From: Plasmopara viticola | Taxonomy: Eukaryota; Oomycota; Peronosporomycetes; Peronosporales; Peronosporaceae | NCBI GenBank assembly: GCA_001695595.3 | Contig: MBPM02000018.1 | Span: forward strand, 62,001 to 126,000 | Length of the DNA: 64,000 nt | Direction: 5' to 3' | In this document: positions 22,057 through 31,085 of the stretch, piece after piece | Numbering within the stretch: position 1 is the stretch's first letter | Layout: the number at the start of each line of letters is the position of its first letter | Program-made: the position numbers and the translations under genes | The notes under the pieces: generated by a model | Seen by the model: the letters and a program-made list of their open reading frames with translations, nothing else | What the model was told of the DNA's origin: nothing | Database searches by the model: none

Positions 22057-22367
22057 TGTTGATTATGTTGTCGAAGATACTGGCGAAGAAACGCCTCGAC
22101 CAGCGACTACATATTGGTAAGTATCGGTATCTGCAATCAGTTGATGACTGCTTGAAGGAGCGGGTTCAAGATGGGCAAAAGATCGACTTTGAGATGGAAA
22201 GATGATTGCACCCGGATGGGAAGATGATTGCGCCCGGATGGTTAGTCGTTCTGATTGGCTTAGATAAATCATTGGCTTTGAGGTAGGATGTAGTTGCGAT
22301 CTAAGGACTATATAAATGTCTTCACTTTGCATTTTGCCATCTTCAGCTCAAGTGACCTTTATCAACA
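22057..22367 (+). repeat. 5' LTR of Copia-B element B2
   Basis: 311 bp, TGTTGATTATGTTGTCGAAG ... GACCTTTATCAACA. Left flank TATAT (22052-22056). Two 22-bp units (AAGATGATTGC-CCCGGATGGG) at 22198-22245. The 3' partner starts at 26472 and is interrupted by an A element at 26683. Confidence 0.9.
22309..22338 (+). promoter_or_regulatory. LTR core promoter: TATA-like plus oomycete Inr/flanking motif
   Basis: ctatataaat (22309-22318) is followed by TCACTTT (22322-22328), which fits the oomycete initiator YCAYTYY, and CATTTTGCC (22330-22338), which fits the adjacent CAWTTTNYY element. The arrangement recurs at 43801-43818 and, slightly changed, in the LTRs at 18927, 61767 and 59416. Motif definitions are from the oomycete promoter literature. 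Use as transcription start is inferred. Confidence 0.6.
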
Positions 22368-23137
22368 AATTATGAGCTCAAGCCCCGCAGACTCTGCCTT
22401 CTTCGCCCCCGCCTCTGACACCGCCTTCGCCGCCACCATAGATGCCACGCCACAACAAGTTCGACGGAACGAACTTCCATACGTGAAAGTTTAAGATGCG
22501 AATGGTGTTGGAAGAGCGCGACCTCTGGAAAGTTGCGAGCGGGGAGACAGAACTTGAAAAGCTGAGTTACTCGATGGACCAGTCGACCTTCAAGCGTATG
22601 GCTCGAAAGGCGCTGGCGATAATCTGTCTCGCAATGGAGGACTCGCAGCTGCCGCTGGTTCGCTCGGCCAAGGATGCGTACGATGCGTGGTCAAAATTGG
22701 AGGGACACTTCGAGAAGAGGAGCCTGGCGAACAAGCTCTTCCTTCGTCGCAGGTTCTTCACGACGATGATGGAGGATGGCGACGGTGTGCTCAAGCACAT
22801 CAACAAGCTCAAGACGCTCGCGGAGCAGCTTGACGCGGTGGGTGCCCCGGTGAGTGAGGACGATCTGGTAATCACGCTTCTTGGAAGTCTAAGTGATTCG
22901 TACCAATTCCTCATCACGGCGCTGGAGTTGCGCTCTGACACGCTGACCTGGGAGCTTGTGATGTCGCGCCTATTGCATGAAGACATGGAACGTAAGGAGC
23001 AGAGCGGCGACGGTGCTGTGTCTGGTCAAGCATTTATGTTACGAGACAATAAGCGCAAAGGACGACCGATGAAGAACACCGGTGCGTGCAACAATTGCGT
23101 TAAACAAGGGCATTGGATGGCAGAGTGCCCAATATGA
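22368..23137 (+). CDS. Copia-B gag (B2)
   Basis: PBS aattatgagctc (22368-22379, two changes). Its ATG (22372) opens MSSSPADSAFFAPASDTAFAATIDATP and is lost by a frameshift near 22460. The main frame 22496-23137 (213 codons) gives MRMVLEERDLWKVASGE, MEDSQLPLVRSAKDAYDAWSKLEGHFEKRS, FLRRRFFTTMMEDGDGV, INKLKTLAEQLDAVGAPVSEDDLVITLLGSLSDSYQFLI and the zinc knuckle CNNCVKQGHWMAEC, ending in TGA at 23135-23137 two residues after the knuckle. In related copies the frame continues here into protease, so this stop is a lesion. Confidence 0.85.
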
Positions 23138-24310
23138 GCGAGCAATGACTTCGAGAGACATCGGTCGCAGCGTGCAAGCTTTGCAAACGGGGACGACAGT
23201 GATGACTACTTTTTTTCGGCTGGCGATTGTGCTGGCTCTGTCAAGTCAAGTGACATTTGGCTAGTCGACTCGGGAGCGACATAGCACATGTCAAATTCGA
23301 AAAGGTTCATGAGCAAATATAAGGTCTTCACTCCAATGGACGTGCATCTAGCAGACAATAGAGTCGTGTAAGCAATTGGCAGTGGAGATGTCGTTATGTC
23401 CATTAAGACATCGAATGGAGTGAAATAGGATGTGCTAGCTAATGTGTGGCATATTCCGAAGTTGTCTCGCAGTTTGTTTTCGGTTGGTTTATTCACCACA
23501 GACGTTGGTCCAGTAATATTCGACCATGATGGATGCTTCGCGGAGACAAAGGGAGTGGAATGGAAAATTGGTGCTCGTGAAGGAAAAGGATTGTTCAAGC
23601 TTCGTATGATTCCTGTTGCTCCTGAGGAAGTGTGTGTGGCCAAGTTGTCTGGATGCGTGGTGGACACCAATCCGTACCTCTGGCAATACGGCTTGGTTTT
23701 ATCGGATTTAAAGGACTTGACGCGATTGTCAAAAAGAAACTTGCCACCGGCATTGCATTGACATCGGTGCGCAGGTGGGAGCTTTGTGACGGGTGTGCGC
23801 TATGAAATCAAACTCGAGTGCGCTTTCAGAAATCTTCGTTTAATCGAGCAAAAGACATTCTTGAAGTGGTGCATAGTGACGTGTGCGGTCCAATGCAAGC
23901 GTCAACGTTCGGCGGAAAGCGCTATTTTGTTACATTCATCGATGACACGTCACGTTTCTGCGTTGTCTACTTAATCAAGTCCAAGGCTGAAGTTGTAGAC
24001 AAGTTTGCCGAGTTTGTTGGCTTTACTGAATGCAGACTGTCAAGCGAGTCAAGACTCTTAAAGGTGACAACGACGGCGAGTACATGTCTGGTAAGATGAC
24101 CAAGTTTTGCACGGATCGAGGAATCGTGCTCAAGTTTTCGTCTCCGTATACTCCTCAGCTTAATAAATTAGCTGATCGCATGAATCGAACATTGGTTGAG
24201 TGTGCACAGTGCATGATGGAGCATGCTGGAATGTCCAAAAGCTATTGGGGTGAAGCAGTAATGACCGCAACGTTTCTTCGTAATCGGTGTCCTACTCGTG
24301 CAGCTGGATA
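23138..24310 (+). pseudogene. Copia-B protease and integrase (B2)
   Basis: IWLVDSGAT then a stop replacing Gln (protease), DVHLADNRVV, stops near 23370 and 23427, block 23432-23761 (ANVWHIPKLSRSLFSVG, FDHDGCFAETKGVEWKIGAREGKGLFKL), frameshift in the zinc motif, then SFNRAKDILEVVHSDVCGPMQ (first Asp), block 24030-24311 with LKGDNDGEYMSG (second Asp) and SSPYTPQLNKLADRMNRTLVE (Glu position). About eight lesions. Confidence 0.85.
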
Positions 24311-25380
24311 AAAAAAAGAAGTCACCACACGAGCTTTGGACGACGAAGAAACCGCTTTTGGCCAACCTCAAAGTGTTTGGTTGCCATGCGTATGTCCACG
24401 TTCCAAAAGAGAGGCGTATCAAACTTGACGCAAAAGCCATCTTATGTCGATTTTTGGGCTATTCGGAGCATGCAAAGACTTACCGGTTTGAAGAAACCTC
24501 GACCGGGCGCATTCTAAGGAGTCGCGGTGCACAGTTTAAAGAAGATGTTTTTGACAAAGGAAGGCACAACTACAACAAGATTGTTGAGCTGGTGGATGAT
24601 TGGAAAACGACAGTGTTATTGATGCCGATGCAGAATCAAGCACTGAAAATGGCCATGAAGAGTCGGAAGTTAATGATGATCAGGTACCAGAGCGCGACGT
24701 GGACTACGATTCCGGAGCTAAACGGCTTACAAGAAATCAGTCGCTTGATAAGGTGACTGAAATTCCGAGGTCTGAGCGACACGCGTCATTTTACCAGCGG
24801 TCGACGCTTAAAGAAATGTCAGCCTCCGCAATCGGCAAAGAAAACGAAGGCTTTCAAGTAGCACACGTCATGTATTCAGTGGGAGAATTGCCGACGACTT
24901 ACAAGTCGGCAATGGAATCCGATGACGCATGCAAGTGGAAGGAGGCCTGCGACTCCAAAATCGACTCTCTGATAAAGAACGAGACATAGAATATTGTTCC
25001 GCTGCCGAGGTACGAAAAGCGATCGGCTGTCGCTGGGTCTTTCGTGTAAAGGAGAGCCAAGACGAGGACATTGAGCGGTTTAAGACACGGCTGGTTGCAA
25101 AAGGTTTCTCGCAGAAGTATGGTGTCGATTACGAGGATAATTTTGCACCCGTAGCCAAGTTTACGTCAATTCGCATTGTGCTAAGCCTGGCTGCCAAATA
25201 TGATCTCAAGCTCCACCAAATGGTCGTCAAAACTGCGTTTTTAATGGTACTCTGGACGAAGAAATCTATATGCAACAACCGGGTGGATATGCTGACCCAA
25301 GTCGACCAAAGTATGTGTGCAAGCTCAAGCGTTCTTTCTACGTTTTGAAGCAGTCACCACGGATGTGAAACCGAACGATT
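24298..25380 (+). pseudogene. Copia-B integrase tail, linker and RT N-terminus (B2)
   Basis: Frame 24298-24756 reads SPHELWTTKKPLLANLKVFGCHAYVHVPKERRIKLDAKAILCRFLGYSEHAKTYRFEE. The linker continues in frame 24600-24989 (acidic, ending AMESDDACKWKEACDSKIDSLIKNET then stop). RT block 24929-25348: [66 protein letters not shown]. The catalytic Asp of QMDVKTAFLN is changed to Val here. Confidence 0.82.
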
Positions 25381-25389
25381 GACAATTTC

Positions 25390-26535
25390 ATGGTTAAGAT
25401 GGGATTTACCAAGAACAATTCAGACCACTGCGTATATAGCAAACGCAGTGACGAGTCAATGATTTTTGTGATGCTCTACGTTGACGACTTGATTATTGCG
25501 AGCAGTGACGACATCTTGCTTTCAACAACGAAGCAAGCGCTAAGTGAACAATTCGAGATGACAGACCTCGGGAAGCTAAAGTTCTTTCTCGGAATGGACA
25601 TCAATCAAGATAGCGCTAAAGGTCAAGTTGCGATACGGCAAACCAAGTTCCTCAAGTCGATTTTGCTAAAGTTTGGAATGCAAGATTGCAAGCCAGTAAG
25701 GACTCCTCAAGATCCAGGATTGAAGCTGACAAAGAACATGTGCAATGGTGAATGCAAGCACAAGAACACAATGAAAAACGTGCCTTATCGGAATGCTGTC
25801 GGTGGCATCATGTACTTGATGGTTGCTACTCATCCGGATCTTGCAGCAGCATTGGGAGTGCTAAGCCAATTCGCAGCCGATCTATGTCCGACACATTGGC
25901 AAGCTTTGAAGCGCGTAGTGCGATACTTGAATGCCGCCCAAACGCACGGACTCGTGTTCTTCCGAAATGGTGCTTCAGCAAGTCAAGGATTTTCAGATGC
26001 TGACTGGGCAGGAGACATCGAGTCACGTCGCAGCACAAGTGGCTACGTCTATGTCATGAACAACGGATTTATCAGCTGGAGAAGCAAAAAGCAGCGCACG
26101 GTAGCACTCTCGTCAACTGAGGCAGAGTATATGGCCCTATCGGAAGCAGCTCAAGAAGCTGTATGGCTAAAAGTATTCTTGTGCGACCTTTAAGAAGTTG
26201 ATGACGATGAACCTATCAAGATTTTTGAAGATAATCAAGGCTCATTCGCACTGACCAAGAATATGATATTTCATAGACGCACCAAGCATATCGATATTCG
26301 GTACCACTTTGTGCGTGAGAGAGTTGAAAACGGTCAAGTGTTGTTAGAGTTCTGTCCAACTCAAGACACGCTGGTCGACATCATGACCAAGCCTATTGTT
26401 GCTGCGCAATACACTTCACTTCGGCGTCGACTTGGTATTCAAGGTGCTGAAGCTGTCGAGTCGAGTGGGAGTGTTGATTATGTTGTCGAAGATGCTGGCA
26501 AAGAAACGCCTCGTTCAGCGACTACATATCGGTAA
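25390..26535 (+). CDS. Copia-B RT C-terminal half and RNase H (B2)
   Basis: Frame 25390-26193 (267 codons): DHCVYSKRSDESMIFVMLYVDDLIIASS (YVDD), MTDLGKLKFFLGMDINQD, SILLKFGMQDCKPVRTPQDPGLKLTKNM, PYRNAVGGIMYLMVATHPDLAAALGVLSQFAADLCPTHW, RNase H GFSDADWAGDIESRRSTSGYV, SWRSKKQRTVALSSTEAEYMALSEAAQEAVW. After one stop the RNase H tail continues to 26535: RRTKHIDIRYHFVRERVENG, DTLVDIMTKPI, and then passes in frame through the polypurine tract into the LTR (ESSGSVDYVVEDAGKETPRS), ending at a TAA inside the LTR. Confidence 0.87.
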
Positions 26536-26682
26536 GTATCGGTATCTGCAATCAGTTGATGACTGCTTGAAGGAGCGGGTTCAAGACGGGGAAAAGATCG
26601 AATTTTGGATCGGAAGATGATTGCACCCGGATGGGAAGATGATTGCACTCGGATGGTAAGTCGTTCTAATTGGTTTAGATAA
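26472..26682 (+). repeat. 3' LTR of B2, left part (split by A element)
   Basis: TGTTGATTATGTTGTCGAAG ... ggtttaGATAA. Broken at GATAA (26678-26682) by the A LTR at 26683. The expected continuation (GATAAATCGTTGGCTTAGAGG ... AACAACA) is at 43743-43847, 17 kb away. The two parts together make about 316 bp, as in the 5' LTR. Confidence 0.85.
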
Positions 26683-26939
26683 TATTGAGGGTCACGGGTT
26701 TCAGGTAACGTACACAGCCCATGCCGGTCCAGTCCGAACCGCAGTTCAACATAGTTTTAACTTTTTACGGCTTAAGGTAATTACGTTATGTAGAATGAGT
26801 GATTACGAGAAGTAGAAGTGTAAGCCCCAATAAATCAATCACATCCAAATATTTCTTCTTCTACCCAAGTGTCTTCGCTCCGGTTCTCCTCCGCGCAGAC
26901 TCTTCGCTTCTTCTCTCGTCTCCTTCAGCTTATTCAACA
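26683..26939 (+). repeat. 5' LTR of the deleted Copia-A element
   Basis: 257 bp, TATTGAGGGTCACGGGTTTC ... GCTTATTCAACA. Same length as the LTRs at 43486 and 45325. Left target flank GATAA. Confidence 0.88.
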
Positions 26940-26943
26940 GGCT

Positions 26944-27699
26944 ATGAGCCCAACGACCATGTCTTCTGCGCACAACGTCTCGGCCAAGATCGCGATCGAA
27001 AAATTCAACGGCGACAATTTTGCCATGTGGAACCGCTACATGCGTGGCGTATTTCTGACCAAGTCGGTATGGCATGTGGTCAACCGAGAGGTGACGCCGA
27101 CCTTCACCGATGCTCGCGCTGCGGACGAGTACGTCATGACCAGTAACGCCGCTTTCGGACTGATGCTCCTGCATATGGAGGCCGACTACCATCACGTGGT
27201 TGATGAGTGCGAGGAAGCGTGGGTCGCGTGGCAGCGTATCAAGACGCTTTACGGTGGATCACAGAAAGCTGGACAAGTGGTGATTTCTCGCTATGTTACC
27301 TTCGACGAATCAAGTTTCGGCATCTTGAATAAGAGAAGTGGTGATCATAAAGATGACGACGATGATTTCGACCTCGACTCGCTAAGCATCAGTGATCTGG
27401 ATGCAGCTCACCCAATGATCTTCAAGTCGTTGGGAAAGCGCAAGGAGCGTACAAGTGCGACGAATACTGATCGCAACTCGACAAGCACCAACCATGAGCA
27501 TCACGGAGCTGGACTTGAAGAAGGAAGTGCTTCTGAATGGTCAAACGAACGTCGAAGAAAGCGCAGATCAGTCGAGCGGACATCCGTTTTCCCGCGGATG
27601 AAAAAGAGAAAGCCAGATCGGGTGATGGCTCTACGCTTCCTGTCTCTTGGCGATCAAGTGCAAACGCGGTCGAAGCCGGCGATCAGTCAGAGCCAATGA
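26944..27699 (+). CDS. Gag/integrase-tail fusion frame from internal deletion
   Basis: 252 codons from the [99 protein letters not shown], then directly [37 protein letters not shown] from the integrase C-terminus. The junction is in GCTGGAC (27268-27274), present at both ends of the missing segment in the full copy (45910-45916 and 48037-48043). The fusion stays in frame. Zinc knuckle, protease and catalytic integrase are absent. The frame then shifts before the RT. Confidence 0.8.
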   Translation: MSPTTMSSAHNVSAKIAIEKFNGDNFAMWNRYMRGVFLTKSVWHVVNREVTPTFTDARAADEYVMTSNAAFGLMLLHMEADYHHVVDECEEAWVAWQRIKTLYGGSQKAGQVVISRYVTFDESSFGILNKRSGDHKDDDDDFDLDSLSISDLDAAHPMIFKSLGKRKERTSATNTDRNSTSTNHEHHGAGLEEGSASEWSNERRRKRRSVERTSVFPRMKKRKPDRVMALRFLSLGDQVQTRSKPAISQSQ

Positions 27700-28835
27700 C
27701 ATTACAGGATGCTGTTAGTGGGCCTGACCAAGTTCATTGGCGCAAGGCGATCCATGCAGAACTGGACTCGTTGCACCTTCGTGGTGTGTTTCGACCAGCT
27801 AAACTACCCATCGGACACTTAGCCATTGGAACTGAGTGGGCGTTCAAGATTAAGCGCAAGGCCAACGGATCCATTGAGAAGTACAAGACGCATCTCGTGG
27901 CTAAAGGATTCAAGCAAAAATACGGCATCGATCATACGGAAACGTTCTCACCCGTTGTCAAGTATGTGACATTGCGAATGGTGATCAGCTTGACCAAGTA
28001 CTTTGGGTGGCCTCTAGATCAACTTGATGTGGTAACGGCGTTCCTGTACGGCGTAATGAAAGAAGTCGTGTATTGTGTGGTGCCCGAAGGAATGGAGCTC
28101 GACGGTGACCACAACTATTTGAAGTTGATAAATGCGATTTACGGCCTGAAACAAGCTTCGCGCGTATGGAACGAGACGTTTGACAAATTTGTATGTTCGA
28201 TCGATTTCCAAGTGTCCCAATTCGACCCATGCCTCTACATCAAAGTTACAGACGGCAAGTGTGTATTTTTGCTGGTGTACGTCGATGATGTGCTAATTAC
28301 CGGCAGCTCAAGTGAACTTATCGCGCAGACCAAAAGGGACTTAAAGACGCGCTTTGAGATGACGGACAGCGGCAAGTGTACGTCTCTTATGGGCATCGAG
28401 CTGGTGGACAACGCTGACGGCAATTTGACTCTGTGCCAGCGACGTTACGCGGATGGCATTCTCGAGCGTTTTAGTATGGATGACTGTAAGGCTGTGATAA
28501 GTCCAACGGACATCAGCTTCCGACTTGTTTCGAGCAACGCAACATCCAAAGTTAATGCTCCATTTCGTGAAGCAGGGGGTGCTCTCATGCACTTGGCAAC
28601 CGCGACACGTCCAGACATTGCTTTCGCTGTTGGCTACGTTTCGCGCTTCATGGAGAACCCACAAGCCGAGCATTGGATTACTGTTAAGCGCATCTTACGC
28701 TATCTGCAAGGAGTCAAGTCGCACGGTCTTTGCTTCACCCTGGCAACAATTTGGACTTTTGTGGATATTCCGACGCAAACTGGGCTGGAGATCATGCTGA
28801 CCGCAAGTCGACTTCGGGCTATGTGTTTATGCTAA
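27537..28835 (+). CDS. Copia-A reverse transcriptase open frame
   Basis: 432 codons, overlapping the previous frame. [170 protein letters not shown] (YVDD intact), ending after [10 protein letters not shown] by a 1-base deletion that breaks RNase H. All RT core motifs are present. The start codon is internal, since in an intact copy this would be part of the polyprotein. Confidence 0.85.
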   Translation: MVKRTSKKAQISRADIRFPADEKEKARSGDGSTLPVSWRSSANAVEAGDQSEPMTLQDAVSGPDQVHWRKAIHAELDSLHLRGVFRPAKLPIGHLAIGTEWAFKIKRKANGSIEKYKTHLVAKGFKQKYGIDHTETFSPVVKYVTLRMVISLTKYFGWPLDQLDVVTAFLYGVMKEVVYCVVPEGMELDGDHNYLKLINAIYGLKQASRVWNETFDKFVCSIDFQVSQFDPCLYIKVTDGKCVFLLVYVDDVLITGSSSELIAQTKRDLKTRFEMTDSGKCTSLMGIELVDNADGNLTLCQRRYADGILERFSMDDCKAVISPTDISFRLVSSNATSKVNAPFREAGGALMHLATATRPDIAFAVGYVSRFMENPQAEHWITVKRILRYLQGVKSHGLCFTLATIWTFVDIPTQTGLEIMLTASRLRAMCLC

Positions 28836-29242
28836 TGGGTGCTCCTGTGAGCTGGGGAAGCAAGAAGCAGTCAAGTGTGTCGCTGTCTACGAGCAAAGCG
28901 GAGTACACCGCGCTAAGTCTTGCGATTCGAGAAGGCAAATGGGTGCATCGTCTACTCTGCAAGATTCTGGCTGCAGCGATGGACAAGTCGGAGCACGAGC
29001 TAATAATTATGAAAGACAAAAAGTCGTGAATCAAGATGACGAAGAATCCGGTAAATCATGGTCGGGCCAAGCACATCGACATCAAGTATCACCACATTCG
29101 TGATGAGGTCAAGCGCGGTGAAGTGATGTTGGAGTACTGCGAAACTGCGATCATGCTGGCGGACATCATGACGAAGGGGCTACCAGGACCGCGCCACAAA
29201 GACTTGATGGAAGAGCTCGGCATACATGCGTGTTCGCATTGA
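28730..29242 (+). pseudogene. Copia-A RNase H
   Basis: [70 protein letters not shown], a stop at 29027 (KKS*), then MTKNPVNHGRAKHIDIKYHHIRDEV, ADIMTKGLPGPRHKDLMEELGIHACSH ending at TGA (29240-29242) within the polypurine tract. The catalytic Glu region reads SKAEY instead of SEAEY. Confidence 0.83.
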
Positions 29243-29249
29243 GGGGGCG

Positions 29250-29504
29250 TATTGAGGGTTATGGGTTTCAGGTAACGTACACAACCCAACCCGGTCCAAT
29301 CCGAACCGCGGTTCAACATAGATTTTACTTTTTACCGTTTAAGGTAATTACGTTATGTAGAATGAGTGGTTACGAGAAGTAGAAGTGTAAGCCCCAATAA
29401 ATCAATCACTTCCAAATATTCCTTCTTCGGCTCAAGTGTCTTCGCTCCGGTCCTCCTCCGCGCAGACTTCGCTTCTTCTATCGTCTCCTTTAGCTCATTC
29501 AACA
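29250..29504 (+). repeat. 3' LTR of the deleted Copia-A element
   Basis: 255 bp, TATTGAGGGTTATGGGTTTC ... GCTCATTCAACA. Right flank ACAAG (29505-29509), which pairs with the flank at 45320-45324. Confidence 0.87.
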
Positions 29505-29551
29505 ACAAGCTCGTCGGGATGCCATGGGGGCACCACTTTGTACCTCTGGCA
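29505..29551 (+). pseudogene. 47-bp Copia-B integrase piece (B4) left of the island
   Basis: acaagctcgtcgggatgcc ... tgtacctctggca encodes TSSSGCHGGTTLYLWH when joined to the right piece at 43092. It matches the same site in B1 (4799-4852) and B9 (63330-63380). It ends in the middle of the His codon (CA|C). Confidence 0.8.
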
Positions 29552-29654
29552 GAGAAATAACAAAAAAATAATAATAGAAATTTAATATAGTATTATTATC
29601 ATTAAGCCATAAATTAATATTACTTATTAATAATAAGTAACTGCTCATTTTATT
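29552..29654. other. AT-rich spacer at left end of island
   Basis: About 100 bp of A/T-rich sequence (agagaaataac, runs of ataata and ttaata) between the B4 piece and the TIR element. No coding or repeat signature seen beyond low complexity. It ends with TATT (29651-29654), the presumed target duplication of the next element. Confidence 0.6.
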
Positions 29655-29775
29655 AAGGGAAACGATACCGGGCAGGCACTTTTCGCTAAAGGGCAGGCAC
29701 TGATGTTTATATGAATTAAATTAATTAGCGTTTCTTCTCTGTGATTGGCTGGAGGGTTAATTCTCAGTCGTGATA
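29655..29775 (+). repeat. Left terminal inverted repeat
   Basis: AAGGGAAACGATACCGGGCA through the internal tandem GGGCAGGCACT motif (twice) to ttctcagtcgtgata. Reverse complement of 30618-30727 with small indels. Confidence 0.8.
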
Positions 29776-29929
29776 TCAATTCTCATATGCTGCACCAATC
29801 TCAGATGTAACTTATCCCAAAACTACTTTTTGACGTTAAAACCGCGAATTTCCACGCAACTTTGACGTATTCTTCCGCAGTAACATCACCATGAACACCC
29901 TGCAAACTCTTGGCAAGCTCAATTACATC

Positions 29930-30600
29930 AACATATAGAGTTGACGCAACGGGCAACTCAAGTGCAGGAAGTAGAGAAGCAGCTGGCAAACGCATTGTCT
30001 GCCAAATCCTTATTAAGTCCGGCAGCTCGACAGCGACAGACGGACTGGCAACAACAATTTGCTTTGGAAACGAGGTTACTGTTGCGACAAGTTGATGACG
30101 AATGTCGACGGGCAAGCGAAGCATTGCAAGCGGCGTTTGCGCTCAAAGATGACAAAGAGGCAGCCCAGCGAGAGCTTGATAGTGTCAAGGTGGAGCTATG
30201 TTCTCATTGAAGTTGTGGCCGTCAGGTCTTGAAGAAAAATAGACACCAGTTGGTGATTGTCTTGCGCGTGAGACTATTTCGGCGCTTAAAGAAGAGTTTA
30301 AAACAAGGACACAAGCACTGCAAGCATGCTGGAAATAACACGATTTATCGGTGTATTCCAAACTTGAGCACTTGGCGTCACAACTACGCTCTAGTCAAGG
30401 CAAGTTGGAAGTGTTGCACCGTTCCTCTGTTCATGCCAACGATGCAAACCAATCTTTGGAAAAGTCTTGGTCTATCCGGTACGAAGAGCTTCGTTTGGAG
30501 AGCGATAATGAGCGAAGATCGTTTGAAAAGGAATTTCGTTATTTCTAGAAGAAAGCAGCCGAAGCACAAAAAACACATCTGGCGAATTACGGACGTTAAA
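29930..30600 (+). pseudogene. Captured coiled-coil protein fragment inside the TIR element
   Basis: First frame ends at 30210 (TQRATQVQEVEKQLANALS, LETRLLLRQVDDECRRASEALQAAFALKDDKEAAQRELDSVKVEL). After a stop and a frameshift the same type of sequence resumes: ALKEEFKTRTQALQA near 30285, then the frame 30351-30548 (SKLEHLASQLRSSQGKLEVLHRSSVHANDAN, YEELRLESDNERRSFEKEF). Heptad-like Leu/Ala spacing and Glu/Lys/Gln richness mark a long coiled coil of unidentified origin. At least three stops. No introns evident. Confidence 0.6.
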
Positions 30601-30617
30601 GCGAAGCCAAAAGAAGT

Positions 30618-30727
30618 TATAACGACTAAGAATTAACCGTCCAGCCAATCACAGAGAAGAAATGCCGATTAATTTACTTCAGTGCCTGCCCGTTAGCGAA
30701 AAGTGCCTGCCCGGTATCATTTCCCTT
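30618..30727 (-). repeat. Right terminal inverted repeat
   Basis: Minus strand reads AAGGGAAATGATACCGGGCA ... ttcttagtcgttata, matching the left repeat. The spacer between the tandem GGGCAGGCACT motif and the TTCTCTGTG block is shorter here. Confidence 0.8.
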
Positions 30728-30731
30728 TATT

Positions 30732-31085
30732 AAATGTTGTCTTTTCAATTTTATTCGTAAGTAAACCATTTACTCATTCTTTATTAAGAAAAAAAAGATT
30801 TTTTTAGTAAGCACAATGCCATTACATATGGTTGCCTTAAAGACCCGTCAAATTCTTGTGCAAAACGACAACAACAACATGCTAATATGATTTGTAAAGA
30901 ATAATGCCGGTTTACATTTCTGTGAAAAGGGAGTGAGTCTATTTGTTCAGACCAAATGATCATAATTTTAACCTCAAAAATGGCTGCATTTTACAGGTAC
31001 AGTCCTGGATTTGACCCAGACTTCGCCCAACTCAAAGTAATATAGGTTATCTCAGTCAAATGCAAAAAGTCATACCAACCATTCT
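30732..31085. other. AT-rich stretch without recognised feature
   Basis: A/T-rich, with short oligo-A and oligo-T runs (aagaaaaaaaagatttttttag near 30785). No frame over 40 codons that looks coding. It leads into gypsy debris. Confidence 0.5.

Larger units (their letters stand above)
26683..29504 (+). mobile_element. Internally deleted Copia-A element with two LTRs (X/Z hybrid)
   Basis: 5' LTR 26683-26939 (257 bp), PBS ggctatgagccc 26940-26951, coding region, polypurine tract TTGAGGGGGCG, 3' LTR 29250-29504 (255 bp). Left flank is GATAA and right flank is ACAAG, so its two ends come from different insertions. About 1.8 kb between gag and the integrase tail is deleted. It is very similar to 45325-50262 over RT-RNase H and shares lesions with it. 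Confidence 0.88.
29655..30727. mobile_element. Non-autonomous TIR DNA transposon carrying a gene fragment
   Basis: 1,073 bp with imperfect terminal inverted repeats of about 110-120 bp: left 29655-29775, right 30618-30727. The outermost bases are AAGGGAAAYGATACCGGGC, and a conserved inner block is TTCTCTGTGATTGGCTGGA. Flanked by TATT on both sides (29651-29654, 30728-30731), probably a 4-bp target duplication. It contains no transposase. The superfamily is not identified. The interior holds a coiled-coil reading frame, so it looks like a gene-capturing (Pack-type) element. Confidence 0.8.

Noticed and set aside
29655..30727. TIR element as a piggyBac (TTAA target) transposon
   Set aside because: TTAA does not occur symmetrically at the ends. 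TATT is the only matching flank, and the terminal bases AAGGGAAA are not typical of that family.
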